DNA of 64,000 nt, taken from positions 41,961-105,960 of the forward strand of contig SCQU01000011.1 in assembly GCA_004299555.1 (NCBI GenBank), in the 5' to 3' direction. A model generated the notes under the pieces. The model saw only the letters and a list, made by a program, of their open reading frames with translations, did not search any database and had not been told where the DNA came from. The position numbers were made by a program, and so were the translations under genes. Positions 1 to 8,048 of the stretch are shown here, one piece after another (the first letter of the stretch is position 1; every line of letters starts with the position of its first letter). This DNA is from Rhodanobacteraceae bacterium (GTDB lineage: Bacteria; Pseudomonadota; Gammaproteobacteria; Xanthomonadales; Rhodanobacteraceae).

Positions 1-356
1 CCATCCTGATCAAGGAAAACCACGTCGCCGCCGCAGGCGGCATCGCCAACGCGATCCACGCCGCGCGCAGCGCGCACCCCGAGGTGTTGCTGGTGTGCGA
101 AGTCGAATCACTGGCCGAGTTGCGTGCCGCCATCGACGCGGGCGCGGACCGCGTGCTGCTGGATGAATTCAGCGACGCCATGCTGCGCGACGCGGTAACG
201 CTGGCCGCCGGCCGTGTACCGCTGGAAGTATCCGGCAGCGTGAACCTCGAACGCATTCGTGCCATCGCCGCCACCGGCGTCGACTGCATCTCGATCGGTG
301 CATTGACCAAGCACGTGCGTGCCATCGACCTCTCCATGCGGTTTGAAGGCAACTAG
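1..356 (+). CDS. nadC: Nicotinate-nucleotide pyrophosphorylase (quinolinate phosphoribosyltransferase), C-terminal part
   Basis: The reading frame is open from the left window edge (first full codon at base 3) to the TAG at 354-356, giving about 117 residues of the C-terminal half. The visible stretch starts ILIKENHVAAAGG, the phosphate/PRPP-binding loop region typical of NadC, and ends with the barrel strands VSGSVNLERIRAIAATGVD and ISIGALTKH. The enzyme makes nicotinate mononucleotide from quinolinate and PRPP in cytosolic de novo NAD synthesis. The N-terminus lies outside the window, so start and regulation cannot be judged. Confidence 0.93.
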   Translation, partial: ILIKENHVAAAGGIANAIHAARSAHPEVLLVCEVESLAELRAAIDAGADRVLLDEFSDAMLRDAVTLAAGRVPLEVSGSVNLERIRAIAATGVDCISIGALTKHVRAIDLSMRFEGN

Positions 357-485
357 CTCCACACGGTTTGGCACGGCGCCCGGGTCCAACGCTGACGCCA
401 TCGGGCGGCGCCTCCAGGTCCGCCGCAGCCAGCCGCAGGCGCAGGTGCAATAAACTTGGGTGTCCGTTCCTGGCGCGCATCCAAC

Positions 486-1937
486 ATGGCCGATCACACC
501 GCAACACCCGACTTGGCAAATCTGGACCTGCCACCCGCGCAGCTGCAGGCCCTCGGCGAGGCCGTCGTGCGCCGCGTCACGGCCCACCTTGCGGCGCTGC
601 CGGACATGCCATCGTGCGGTGATTTCGCGGGCATCAAGGATCTCTGCCGCGGCATGCGCGAGGACGTACCCGAAGACGGCGCGTCCATCGAATCGTTGCT
701 CGAACCCCTGTTCAGTGAATGGATTCCGCGCTCGTTTGGCACGGCCGGTCCCGGCTATCTTGCCTACATCCCGGGCGGCGGCGTGTACCCGGCGGCGCTG
801 GCCGACTTCATCAGCGCCGCGGTCAACCGCTACACCGGCATCTGGGACGCAGCCCCCGCCCTGGTACAGCTGGAGGCCAACGCACTCGACTGGCTGCGCG
901 GGTGGATGCAGTTCCCACGCACGGCACGCGGCCTGTTCACCACCGGCGGGTCGATGGCGATGTTCAATGCCATCGCCTGCGCGCGTGAAAAGCTGGTCGG
1001 CACCGACATCCGCCGCGGCACCTTGTACGTCTCATCGCAAACCCACCACTCCGTCGTCAAGGCGGCGCGGCTGGCCGGCATCGCCCACGACCGCGTGCGC
1101 GTCATCGATGTTGACCAGGCCTTCCGCATGCGCGTCGACGCACTTGGACGCGCGATTGCCGCCGACCGGGCCGCGGGTCTCACGCCGTTCATGGTGTTCT
1201 CGACCGCCGGCACCACCAACACCGGCGCGGTCGATCCGATCGAGGCCATCGCAGACCTCGCCGCCCATGCCGGCATCTGGCACCACGTCGATGGCGCCTA
1301 CGGCGGATTCTTCCACATGGTGCCCGCGCTCCGGCCACTGCTCCGTGGCCTGCCGCGTGCCGATTCACTGACGCTCGATCCACACAAGGGGCTGTTCCTG
1401 CCCTACGGTACGGGTGCGCTGCTGGTGCGCAACGGCGAGGACTTGCGCGCGCTGCACGCTTCCACGGCCGGGTACCTGCCCGACAACCAGCTCGAATTTT
1501 ACGATCCGGCGCAATACGGACCCGACCTGTCACGTGGCTTCCCCGGCCTGCGCGTGTGGCTGACATTGAAGTTTTTTGGCGCGGCCCGTTACCGCGCGGC
1601 ACTGGGCGAGAAGCGCGAGCTGGCGGTATGGGCAGCAAACGAACTTGCCCGTATCCCCGGCATCGTCGTGGACGCGCCGCCGCAACTCTCGCTGTTCGCC
1701 TTCCACCTTGCCAACCACGCGCTGGCCACGCAGGACGCCCAAAACGCGGCGACCCGCGCACTGATGCAGCATGTCACCGCACGCGGCAAGAGCATGCTGA
1801 CCGGCGCCCAGGTTGGCGGGCGTTACCTTGGCCGCGTGTGCGTCCTGAGCTTCCGCACGCGCCGCCGCGACATGGAAACCTGCGTGCAGCACATCGCGGA
1901 GGAAACCCGCGCGCTGCTGGCCGAAGCCGCCGCGTAG
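486..1937 (+). CDS. PLP-dependent group II (aromatic-L-amino-acid type) decarboxylase
   Basis: A 483-residue protein of the pyridoxal-dependent group II decarboxylase family (aromatic amino acid/DOPA/tyrosine/glutamate decarboxylases). Family features seen are the substrate-site segment FGTAGPGYLAYIPGGG near residue 90, the aspartate of HVDGAYGG near residue 267, and the PLP lysine in DPHKG at about Lys301. I prefer the ATG at 486 (MADHTATPDL) to the upstream in-frame TTG at 456. It would decarboxylate an aromatic or related L-amino acid in the cytosol, but the substrate cannot be read from sequence. It stands alone after nadC and converges with the redoxin gene. A full-length, apparently intact gene. 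Confidence 0.85.
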   Translation: MADHTATPDLANLDLPPAQLQALGEAVVRRVTAHLAALPDMPSCGDFAGIKDLCRGMREDVPEDGASIESLLEPLFSEWIPRSFGTAGPGYLAYIPGGGVYPAALADFISAAVNRYTGIWDAAPALVQLEANALDWLRGWMQFPRTARGLFTTGGSMAMFNAIACAREKLVGTDIRRGTLYVSSQTHHSVVKAARLAGIAHDRVRVIDVDQAFRMRVDALGRAIAADRAAGLTPFMVFSTAGTTNTGAVDPIEAIADLAAHAGIWHHVDGAYGGFFHMVPALRPLLRGLPRADSLTLDPHKGLFLPYGTGALLVRNGEDLRALHASTAGYLPDNQLEFYDPAQYGPDLSRGFPGLRVWLTLKFFGAARYRAALGEKRELAVWAANELARIPGIVVDAPPQLSLFAFHLANHALATQDAQNAATRALMQHVTARGKSMLTGAQVGGRYLGRVCVLSFRTRRRDMETCVQHIAEETRALLAEAAA

Positions 1938-1975
1938 GCACGCCGACAGGCCCGCGCGCCCCAACCCGGACGGCT

Positions 1976-2539
1976 CTAGCCGATGGCACAGCCCGCGGGG
2001 CCGCAGCTACCCGCCGCGGTGGCGCCCACGGCCGTGAAGCCACGATCCGCCGGCCCGGCCTCGGCCAGCAACCTGCCAATGTCGGCGCCCAGCTGCAGGT
2101 CATCGATCGTGCCAAACACCTGCCGCCGCAGCCGGCCTTCCGCGTCGATCAATACCGTCGTCGGTGTGCCTTGCATCTGATAGGCCCGCATCGTGCGCGG
2201 GATCGGATCACCATCTGGCCCCGGCGCGTCGATGCCGACCGGAAAGGCGATGCGGTATTCGTACAGGAACGCCGCCAAGGCCTCGGCCCCCATGACGGCG
2301 TGATGTTCGAACACCGTGTGCAGGCCCACAACCACCAGCGGCGCCCCGGCAAACACCTGGGCCGCCCGTTTGGCTTGCGGCAGCGCGGTCGCAACACATC
2401 CGGGACACAGCATCTGGAACGCGTGCAGCAACACTACCTTGCCGCGCAGGTCCGCAAGCTCAAGCGGCTTGGCCGTATTCAGCCAGGCGGTGGTTTGCCA
2501 CGCCGGCGCCATTTGCATGGTCATGACTTCACACTCCAT
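1976..2539 (-). CDS. Thioredoxin-fold redoxin (TlpA/AhpC-TSA-like)
   Basis: A 187-residue thioredoxin-superfamily protein. Core features: LRGKVVLLHAF strand, CxxC active site LCPGC (Cys45, Cys48), and the cis-proline loop in QGTPTTVLIDAEGRL. It probably carries out thiol-disulfide or peroxide chemistry. No clear signal peptide is seen, so it looks cytosolic. The C-terminus ends SCGPAGCAIG, adding two cysteines in a CX4C arrangement beyond the usual fold. Start codon is ambiguous: ATGs at codons 1, 7 and 9 are all possible. It lies upstream of no obvious partner gene; hicB follows on the same strand after 227 bases. Confidence 0.75.
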   Translation of the reverse strand: MECEVMTMQMAPAWQTTAWLNTAKPLELADLRGKVVLLHAFQMLCPGCVATALPQAKRAAQVFAGAPLVVVGLHTVFEHHAVMGAEALAAFLYEYRIAFPVGIDAPGPDGDPIPRTMRAYQMQGTPTTVLIDAEGRLRRQVFGTIDDLQLGADIGRLLAEAGPADRGFTAVGATAAGSCGPAGCAIG

Positions 2540-2766
2540 TCTCGATCAGGCATCTGTACGCCGCACAACGCTGCAGACTGCCTCACGTCTTGGCGGCGAT
2601 CGCGGCGGCGCCGCCGCAACCGCGCGCTGCGTGCACACGCACGGCGCGCTTGCCGCCAGCGGAATTTTTTGGGTATCCGGATTCCAGTGTGGAACCGGGG
2701 TCGAGCGGGCGCGGCGGTCTCCGTTTTGAAAACCGGATTCTGGTGCAGGCTTTGGCTCGCCAGTGG

Positions 2767-3168
2767 TCAAACCGCCCGTACGCTGCTTGCCATCGCGCGG
2801 CGTGCGGCTTCGGCCAGGAACCCGCTGCGTGTGGCACCGTGCATGCGCGCGTAATCGTCGATACGCTGCACGAGGTTTTCCGGAAGCGACACGTTCAGCC
2901 GCACCGCACGCGGATTCACACGCGCCACGTCGATGTCCACAAGCAACCATTGGCCGCCCATATACGCCCGGCCGCGAGGCAACGCATCGGGGGCGGTGGG
3001 GGCCGGCACATCCATCGACTCCCCTTCAAAGTACACTTCCACTGCCTCTTGCACCGCAGCCGGCAAATCGTCTAGCGCGTCGGCGGCTGCAAAGCAGCCG
3101 GGGAAGTCCGGCAGAGTCGCGCCCCAGGCACTGTGTTTGTCCTTGTGAATGTAGGCGGGGTAGATCAT
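2767..3168 (-). CDS. hicB: HicB-family antitoxin
   Basis: Antitoxin of the HicAB toxin-antitoxin pair. The N-terminal partial RNase H-like HicB fold is visible (MIYPAYIHKD, then ATLPDFPGCFAAADALDD). The C-terminus RLNVSLPENLVQRIDDYAR...RSGFLAEAARRAM is a ribbon-helix-helix DNA-binding tail, which in this family represses the operon. Start chosen at MIYPAYIHK (3168); an ATG four codons earlier (3180) would extend it into hicA. Either start overlaps the end of hicA, so the two are translationally coupled, toxin first. It should bind and neutralise HicA and bind the promoter upstream of hicA. Confidence 0.9.
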   Translation of the reverse strand: MIYPAYIHKDKHSAWGATLPDFPGCFAAADALDDLPAAVQEAVEVYFEGESMDVPAPTAPDALPRGRAYMGGQWLLVDIDVARVNPRAVRLNVSLPENLVQRIDDYARMHGATRSGFLAEAARRAMASSVRAV

Positions 3169-3359
3169 CGGTTCCTCCAAGGCCAGCCGGCCTGTCGAAA
3201 GATGTTGCGTGCGGTGCCTTGCGGCAGAACGCGTTTCGGGTGCGGCACCGCCACGTGTCCTGGCTTATCCGGGTGCCTGAACTTGTAATGCGAGCCGGCC
3301 ACGTGGACTTCCAGCCAGCCTTCCTTTTTCAGTCTACGGATGATGGCCTGGCTGTCCAC
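3165..3359 (-). CDS. hicA: HicA-family mRNA interferase toxin
   Basis: A 64-residue HicA toxin with the dsRNA-binding-like fold: MDSQAIIRRLKKEGW, then GSHYKFRHP with the catalytic histidine (about His24), then HVAVPHPKR and QGTARNIFRQAG. HicA toxins cleave mRNA and are neutralised by HicB. The start is a GTG at 3359; a nearer ATG at 3367 is out of frame. Two copies of TATAAT lie just upstream. The second would place transcription start at or next to the GTG, so the message could be nearly leaderless. Length and residues look intact, so the pair is probably functional. Confidence 0.9.
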   Translation of the reverse strand: MDSQAIIRRLKKEGWLEVHVAGSHYKFRHPDKPGHVAVPHPKRVLPQGTARNIFRQAGWPWRNR

Positions 3360-3365
3360 TTATCC

Positions 3366-3393
3366 ATTATACACACGACTACACAATTATACA
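3366..3393 (-). promoter_or_regulatory. hicAB promoter/operator with repeated TATAAT boxes
   Basis: Read on the minus strand, TGTATAAT occurs twice, at 3393-3386 and 3373-3366, exactly 20 bases apart. Each contains a perfect -10 consensus. No convincing -35 element is spaced for either. The repeat is a plausible HicB operator; that is inference from spacing and from the ribbon-helix-helix tail of HicB. Confidence 0.5.
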
Positions 3394-3550
3394 TCAAGCA
3401 CGCCAGAGAAAGCCGCAACGGGTGGGTCACCGCGAGATCCAATCCCACGCTGAAATCCAGATACCCAATTTTTTCAACCCGCGCGGTGCCAGCCGGCGGC
3501 CACTCGCCACCCATGCAAACCTGACCGGGTCCATCGCGGCGCACGAGCCA

Positions 3551-4414
3551 TCACGCCGGCCCGGCCGCTTGCAAGTGCGCCAGCGCGGCGTCGATGTCGG
3601 CCGCGGAGTGGCGTTCCGGCAAGACGCCCGTCGTATTGACGATGCGTCCGCGCTGCACCGCGGGCCGCGCGGCGACCGCGTCGGACCAGCGGCGAAGGTG
3701 GTGATACTCGCTGGCCGCCAGGAATTCAGCCGCGTGATAAACCTCGTTGCGCAACACGCCGCCGTACCAGGGCCAGATGGCAATGTCGGCAATCGTGTAG
3801 GCGTCACCGGCGACGTACTCGTGTTCGGCGAGACGCCTGTCCAAGACATCCAGTTGCCGCTTGGTTTCCATCGCAAAACGATTGATCGCGTACTCGATCT
3901 TGCTGGGCGCATACGCATAGAAATGCCCGAAGCCGCCACCGAGAAACGGCGCGGCACCCACCTGCCAGAACAACCAGGACAGGCATTCCGCACGCTCGGG
4001 CTGCTTGGTTGGCAGCAACGCGCCAAACTTTTCCGCAAGATAGACGAGGATCGAACCCGATTCGAACACGCGGACAGGCTTCACACCCCTGCGGTCGACC
4101 AACGCGGGAATCTTTGAGTTCGGATTGATCTCGACAAAGCCGCTGGAAAACTGGTCGCCTTCGCCGATCCGGATCAGCCACGCATCGTACTCGGCGCCTG
4201 CATGGCCTGCGGCCAGCAGCTCTTCCAGCATGATGGCCGCTTTTTGCCCATTGGGCGTACCCTGCGAGTAGAGCTGCAACGGCTGCTTGCCAACCGGCAA
4301 TACCTTCTCGTGCGTCGGTCCGGCGACCGGCCGGTTGATGTTGGCAAACTTGCCGCCACTGGGCTTGTTCCAGACCCAAACCCTGGGCGGAACGTATGCG
4401 GATGCATCGTTCAT
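3551..4414 (-). CDS. yghU: YghU-type glutathione S-transferase / glutathione-dependent disulfide-bond oxidoreductase
   Basis: A 287-residue cytosolic protein closely resembling E. coli YghU throughout: ANINRPVAGPTHEK, LQLYSQGTPNGQKAAIMLEELL (thioredoxin-like N-domain), DQFSSGFVEINPNSKIPAL, VFESGSILVYLAEKFG (the GSH-binding ES pair), GGGFGHFYAYAPSKIEYAINRF, and a helical C-domain. YghU-type enzymes reduce disulfides using glutathione and have weak peroxidase activity. Start set at 4414 because GAGGAA at 4421-4426 sits six bases upstream; an ATG thirteen codons earlier (4453) lacks such a site and adds an unrelated arginine-rich stretch. Followed by a MAPEG gene, another glutathione-linked family. 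Confidence 0.92.
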   Translation of the reverse strand: MNDASAYVPPRVWVWNKPSGGKFANINRPVAGPTHEKVLPVGKQPLQLYSQGTPNGQKAAIMLEELLAAGHAGAEYDAWLIRIGEGDQFSSGFVEINPNSKIPALVDRRGVKPVRVFESGSILVYLAEKFGALLPTKQPERAECLSWLFWQVGAAPFLGGGFGHFYAYAPSKIEYAINRFAMETKRQLDVLDRRLAEHEYVAGDAYTIADIAIWPWYGGVLRNEVYHAAEFLAASEYHHLRRWSDAVAARPAVQRGRIVNTTGVLPERHSAADIDAALAHLQAAGPA

Positions 4415-4523
4415 GCAGCATTCCTCGCGTCGAGCGCGCGGCGACCGTGCCACGCATCAACCTTTCCTAATGCTGCTGCCGGCGCGGGTTTTCAAGCCCG
4501 CGGCGCGCTCCACCCCCGCGCGG

Positions 4524-4928
4524 CTACGTCCCGAAGGACCGCACCACACCAAAGATCGCGAGCGCGATCAACAGCACCAACGCCAGCAACGCCAGAATGA
4601 ACGGCCGGCCGCGACTGGCTGGATCGCGCTGATATGCCGACACATACCACGCGCGCCCCGCCAGCCAGGTCAATCCGAGCACGCCGGCCCAATTGGGGTT
4701 GCCCAGCCGCGCGGCGAGCCAGAACGCGGGCAGGAAGATCACCGCGTGTTCCAGGGTATTCATCTGCACCCGGTACGCGCGTTCAAACAGCGGATGACCG
4801 CTGGTCGCCGGCGCCTTAATGCCGTATTTGTGACGCGCGCGCCCGGTCAACAACGTGACCAGCAACAACAGCAGCACCGTCAGCAACACCACCAGGTCAG
4901 GCAAATGCGACACCGTATTTTCCTTCAC
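4524..4928 (-). CDS. MAPEG-family integral membrane protein
   Basis: A 134-residue membrane protein with about four hydrophobic helices (roughly residues 8-28, 55-75, 77-95, 110-130). The family signature between helices 1 and 2 is present: ERAYRVQMNTLEHAVIFLPAFW, matching the R-x-x-N-x-x-E motif of membrane-associated proteins in eicosanoid and glutathione metabolism. Bacterial members are often GSH transferases or peroxidases of lipophilic substrates in the inner membrane; the substrate is unknown. It lies between a class I methyltransferase and yghU on the same strand. Confidence 0.82.
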   Translation of the reverse strand: MKENTVSHLPDLVVLLTVLLLLLVTLLTGRARHKYGIKAPATSGHPLFERAYRVQMNTLEHAVIFLPAFWLAARLGNPNWAGVLGLTWLAGRAWYVSAYQRDPASRGRPFILALLALVLLIALAIFGVVRSFGT

Positions 4929-4976
4929 GGATGCACGGGAAACCGGCGGCCGGCCGCGGTCAGCCGGGTCCGCGGT

Positions 4977-5624
4977 TCAGGCCCGCGCCTTGCGGGCGAC
5001 CACGAGGAAGATCGGGTAAGCGTGCGTGCTGCCATCGTCGCGTTCCTTGCGCACCGTGAACGCGGTCGAGAACTGGATGTCGGTGAACCCCGCGGCGCGC
5101 AACCATTTGCCAAACGTGGCGCGATCAAATCCGTGGTGCGCGACGCCCTTGACGTCCGCGCCGTGAAAGCCGCCATCCTCGGCGTCGAGATCGGCCAGCG
5201 CGACGCGGCCATCCGCGGTCAGACGCAGCGCCAGCGCCCTGAGCAGCCCCGGGACGTCTTCGACGTGATGCAGCGTCATCGAGCTGTAGATGATGTCGAA
5301 CGGCCCGCCCGGCAACTGCGCGGGCACCGACCCTTCAACAATCTCGACCTGGGTCAGGTGCTTGCGTTCGCACTTGTCCCGCAACACCGCGAGCATGCCG
5401 GCCGAACCGTCCATCACCGTCACCTGCGCCAAGCTGGGCGCCATGAGCAGCGTGACGAGGCCGGTGCCGGCACCAAATTCCAGTGCCCGTTCCTGCCCCG
5501 TCGGATTGAGCGCCGTACGCATGGCCCGCGCCACCTTTTGTGCCATCAACACGCGCCTGGGGTCGCTGTCCCATTCCGGCGCGACGCCGTTGAAGCGCTC
5601 GACATTGGCTTGCTGGGTATCCAC
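4977..5624 (-). CDS. Class I SAM-dependent methyltransferase (Methyltransf_11/25 type)
   Basis: A 215-residue protein with the Rossmann methyltransferase motifs: motif I ALEFGAGTGLVTLLMA (residues about 47-62), acidic end of strand 2 VTVMDGSAGML, motif II-like PFDIIYSSMTLHHV, then the post-motif strand GRVALADLDAED. It has the UbiE/small-molecule methyltransferase layout with a variable C-terminal substrate cap (GFTDIQFSTAF). Cytosolic; the acceptor is not identifiable. Nothing in the neighbours fixes a pathway. Confidence 0.82.
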   Translation of the reverse strand: MDTQQANVERFNGVAPEWDSDPRRVLMAQKVARAMRTALNPTGQERALEFGAGTGLVTLLMAPSLAQVTVMDGSAGMLAVLRDKCERKHLTQVEIVEGSVPAQLPGGPFDIIYSSMTLHHVEDVPGLLRALALRLTADGRVALADLDAEDGGFHGADVKGVAHHGFDRATFGKWLRAAGFTDIQFSTAFTVRKERDDGSTHAYPIFLVVARKARA

Positions 5625-5815
5625 TGTTCGGCTCCGCGATTGACGCTTCCCACCTTACGCCGATGCGGGCGGCCCGTGGTTGCATCAGGTCAAGGATTGG
5701 CGCCCGCGCACGCCTGCCACACACGGACGCGGCGTGCCCTGACGCCGGCCCTTGCAGGCGTGGCGGATCGGGCGCAAAGTCCAGTGCTCGTCCGCAACCA
5801 CCGGTTCAAACCGCC

Positions 5816-6322
5816 ATGACTGAAACAGCTACCCTGCATGGGCACATCCGTCGGCTCGAGGACGGCAGCGCCGAAGGCAAACTCCAACGCAGCTACGAGG
5901 GCCATGATCGCGTGGCCGTGTGGCGCATGCTGACCGACCCGGCGAGCCTTGCCCAGTGGATCGCACCCGGCACCATCGAGCCGCGCAAGGGCGGCAAGGC
6001 GCACATCGATTTCCAGGACAGCGGCATCGTCATCGACAGCGCCGTGCTTGAGTATGACGCGCCGCGCCTGCTCGCGTATTCGTGGAGCAGCGGCAACCAG
6101 CCCCTGCGCCCGCTGCGCTGGGAGCTGGCCGACGTCGCCGGCGGCACGCGCCTGACCCTTACGGTCCGGACCCCGGCAGGCGAGGACCCGGCCAAGGCCT
6201 GCGCGGGTTTTGAAGGCCACCTCGAAATGCTCGCCGCCGCGCTCGAAGGCGTGCCGATCAAATTTCCGTTCGACCTGTTCCTCGCCGCGCGCAAGGCTTA
6301 CAACGAGCAACTGGGCAAGTAA
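5816..6322 (+). CDS. SRPBCC (START/AHSA1-like) domain protein
   Basis: A 168-residue single-domain protein of the SRPBCC helix-grip fold. Recognised from the AHSA1-like opening LQRSYEGHDRVAVWRMLTDPASLAQWIAPGT, the strand pair LEYDAPRLLAYSW, and WELADVAGGTRLTLTVRTP, followed by the long C-terminal helix (GFEGHLEMLAAALEG). Such proteins bind hydrophobic ligands or act in polyketide/lipid handling; the ligand is unknown. The ATG at 5816 is preferred, since the frame upstream (from 5663) is low-complexity and not family-like. It diverges from the methyltransferase gene. Confidence 0.78.
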   Translation: MTETATLHGHIRRLEDGSAEGKLQRSYEGHDRVAVWRMLTDPASLAQWIAPGTIEPRKGGKAHIDFQDSGIVIDSAVLEYDAPRLLAYSWSSGNQPLRPLRWELADVAGGTRLTLTVRTPAGEDPAKACAGFEGHLEMLAAALEGVPIKFPFDLFLAARKAYNEQLGK

Positions 6323-6758
6323 ACCGATGCGTGCCCGTCACTCCCGTCCGCCGCGATAGTCTTGCGATCACGCTTTGTGCGCGATCCGTGCGCGGTAGCC
6401 CGCGGGATCCAGCAGGCCACGGCCATCGATGCCGCGGCGTAGCCAGAACCTGCGCGGCTGGCCGCGAAAATCGACCAGGCGACAAAGCCGAAATTCGCCG
6501 GCGTTCGCTTCCGGCAATGCCTGTACTGGATGGACGCCCTGGAGCGCGCGGGGCGCACGCGCTGGAGCTCTCGATTGAACTCGCTCTTGTCGGCCGCCGG
6601 CCCCGTCGGTTGCGTGCGCAACAGGCACAGGTACACCAACACCGCCGCTTCGATTTCCGGCGAGGTCCCTGGCCGTCCTTCGACTCCCGGATTCGAAGAT
6701 CCACGTCGCGTCCTGCAACGTCGCTCCAGGTTGGCGACATGGCATGCGCGCAAGCCAC
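6323..6758 (-). pseudogene. Decayed stretch, possible frameshifted coding remnant
   Basis: About 435 bases without an intact gene. On the minus strand, three overlapping frames each hold short protein-like pieces. Frame a (stop at 6298) has EIEAAVLVYLCLLRTQ then ADKSEFNRELQ, starting at about 6657. Another starts MSPTWSDVAGRDV near 6738. A third, ending at 6368, has GEFRLCRLVDFRGQPRRFW and LLDPAGYRARIAHKA. The first resembles the N-terminal helix pair seen ahead of some nuclease-type proteins, which is a weak impression only. The frame switching suggests an old gene broken by indels; a non-coding spacer is the alternative. Confidence 0.25.
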
Positions 6759-7925
6759 CTACCGTTCGGTACGCTGCGCCGTTCGGGCACTCAGTCCCTC
6801 CAGCACCGCCTCGGCGCGATTGCGCCCGGCGCGCTTGGCGGCATACAGCGCCGCGTCGGCGCGCCGCAACAGGCTGTCAATGGTGTCATCGTCGCGTGCG
6901 ACGGTCACCCCGCAGCTGATGGTCACCTGCCGGGTGCCAAACAGGGGCGCCGCCGCAACCTGACCGCACAGCCCCTTGGCCTTGCGCATGGCGTCCTCGG
7001 GGCCCGTGCCGCACACCAGGGCCAGAAACTCATCGCCACCCCAGCGGCCAAGGTGATCCTCGCCGCGGAACGTCCGTGCCACGCGCGTCGCCAACGCCAT
7101 CAGGGTTGCATCCCCGGCGCCATGCCCAAGCTCGTCGTTGACGTCCTTGAAACGGTCGATGTCAAACAGCATCACCGCAAATCCCCTGCCGCGGCGATTG
7201 GCCAGTTCCGCGCGCATGGCCTTGGTCATGCAGCGCCGGTTGGGCAACCCGGTCAGCTCATCGGTGTCGGAAAGGTGCGCCAACTGGTCCATCGTCACCT
7301 GCGCCAGCCGCAAGCGGTGCTGGTAGCTGGAAAAGAAATACAAAAAGACGATCATCGCCGCGGACACGACATTCAACTGCAGCGTGAAGTTGGCGTAGGT
7401 GCCACCCAGGCCATGCATCAGGTACGGCAAGCTGACGCCCACGAACAGCGCCCAGATGCACAGCGACAGCACCAGGCCGGCCGTGTGGTCGGTCAGCATG
7501 AAGGCGAACAGGTAGATGAGCGGGATCCACAAATACAACGGCTGAATGTGGATGCCGGCGCCGTACAGCGGCGAGTACAGGCGAAGCGCCATGCACACCG
7601 CGCAAACGCCCACGATGTACAACAGGCAGCACAGTTCGAGCACGCGTTGCGGCAGCCACCTGAGCCAGGCAACGACCAGCAGCGCCGACAGTACCACCGC
7701 CGTCACTGCCTGTACCGCGAACAACGTCGACGACAACGGCCCGCGAACGGACAGGGCGTACCATCCGCCAACCGTCGCCAACAGCCCCACCGCCATCACT
7801 GTCAGCAGCGCGTTGCGGCGAAAACGATCGGTGGAAGGCGGCGGCCAGGTCTGGGGGCTCATCGTCCGAAACTTGGTTGAGACATGACGCCATCGCACCT
7901 GTGCACTGCCGTTGGGCGGTGCCAT
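6759..7925 (-). CDS. Membrane-bound diguanylate cyclase (GGDEF)
   Basis: A 388-residue protein (from the first ATG) with about six membrane helices in residues 38-205 (MASE-like sensor part) and a C-terminal GGDEF domain. The active-site motif GGDEF is intact at residues 296-300. It is preceded by RGED, an RxxD inhibitory site placed five residues before GGDEF, so product inhibition by c-di-GMP is expected. DTDELTGLPNRR and FDIDRFKDVND mark the domain start and metal site. The enzyme makes c-di-GMP from two GTP at the inner membrane. Start is uncertain: the ATG at 7862 (MSPQTWPPP) would shorten it by 21 residues. Neither start has a clear Shine-Dalgarno. Confidence 0.9.
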   Translation of the reverse strand: MAPPNGSAQVRWRHVSTKFRTMSPQTWPPPSTDRFRRNALLTVMAVGLLATVGGWYALSVRGPLSSTLFAVQAVTAVVLSALLVVAWLRWLPQRVLELCCLLYIVGVCAVCMALRLYSPLYGAGIHIQPLYLWIPLIYLFAFMLTDHTAGLVLSLCIWALFVGVSLPYLMHGLGGTYANFTLQLNVVSAAMIVFLYFFSSYQHRLRLAQVTMDQLAHLSDTDELTGLPNRRCMTKAMRAELANRRGRGFAVMLFDIDRFKDVNDELGHGAGDATLMALATRVARTFRGEDHLGRWGGDEFLALVCGTGPEDAMRKAKGLCGQVAAAPLFGTRQVTISCGVTVARDDDTIDSLLRRADAALYAAKRAGRNRAEAVLEGLSARTAQRTER

Positions 7926-8048
7926 TCAAGCACAAAACGAGCCACCAGCCCCAGACGGCTCAAACTGCGACCCGCGCTCCGCGCCGGCCGCCGATCGGCC
8001 GTTCACGCGCGGCAGGCCAACCGGCAAGCACTGCATGTACGCGGTGCC

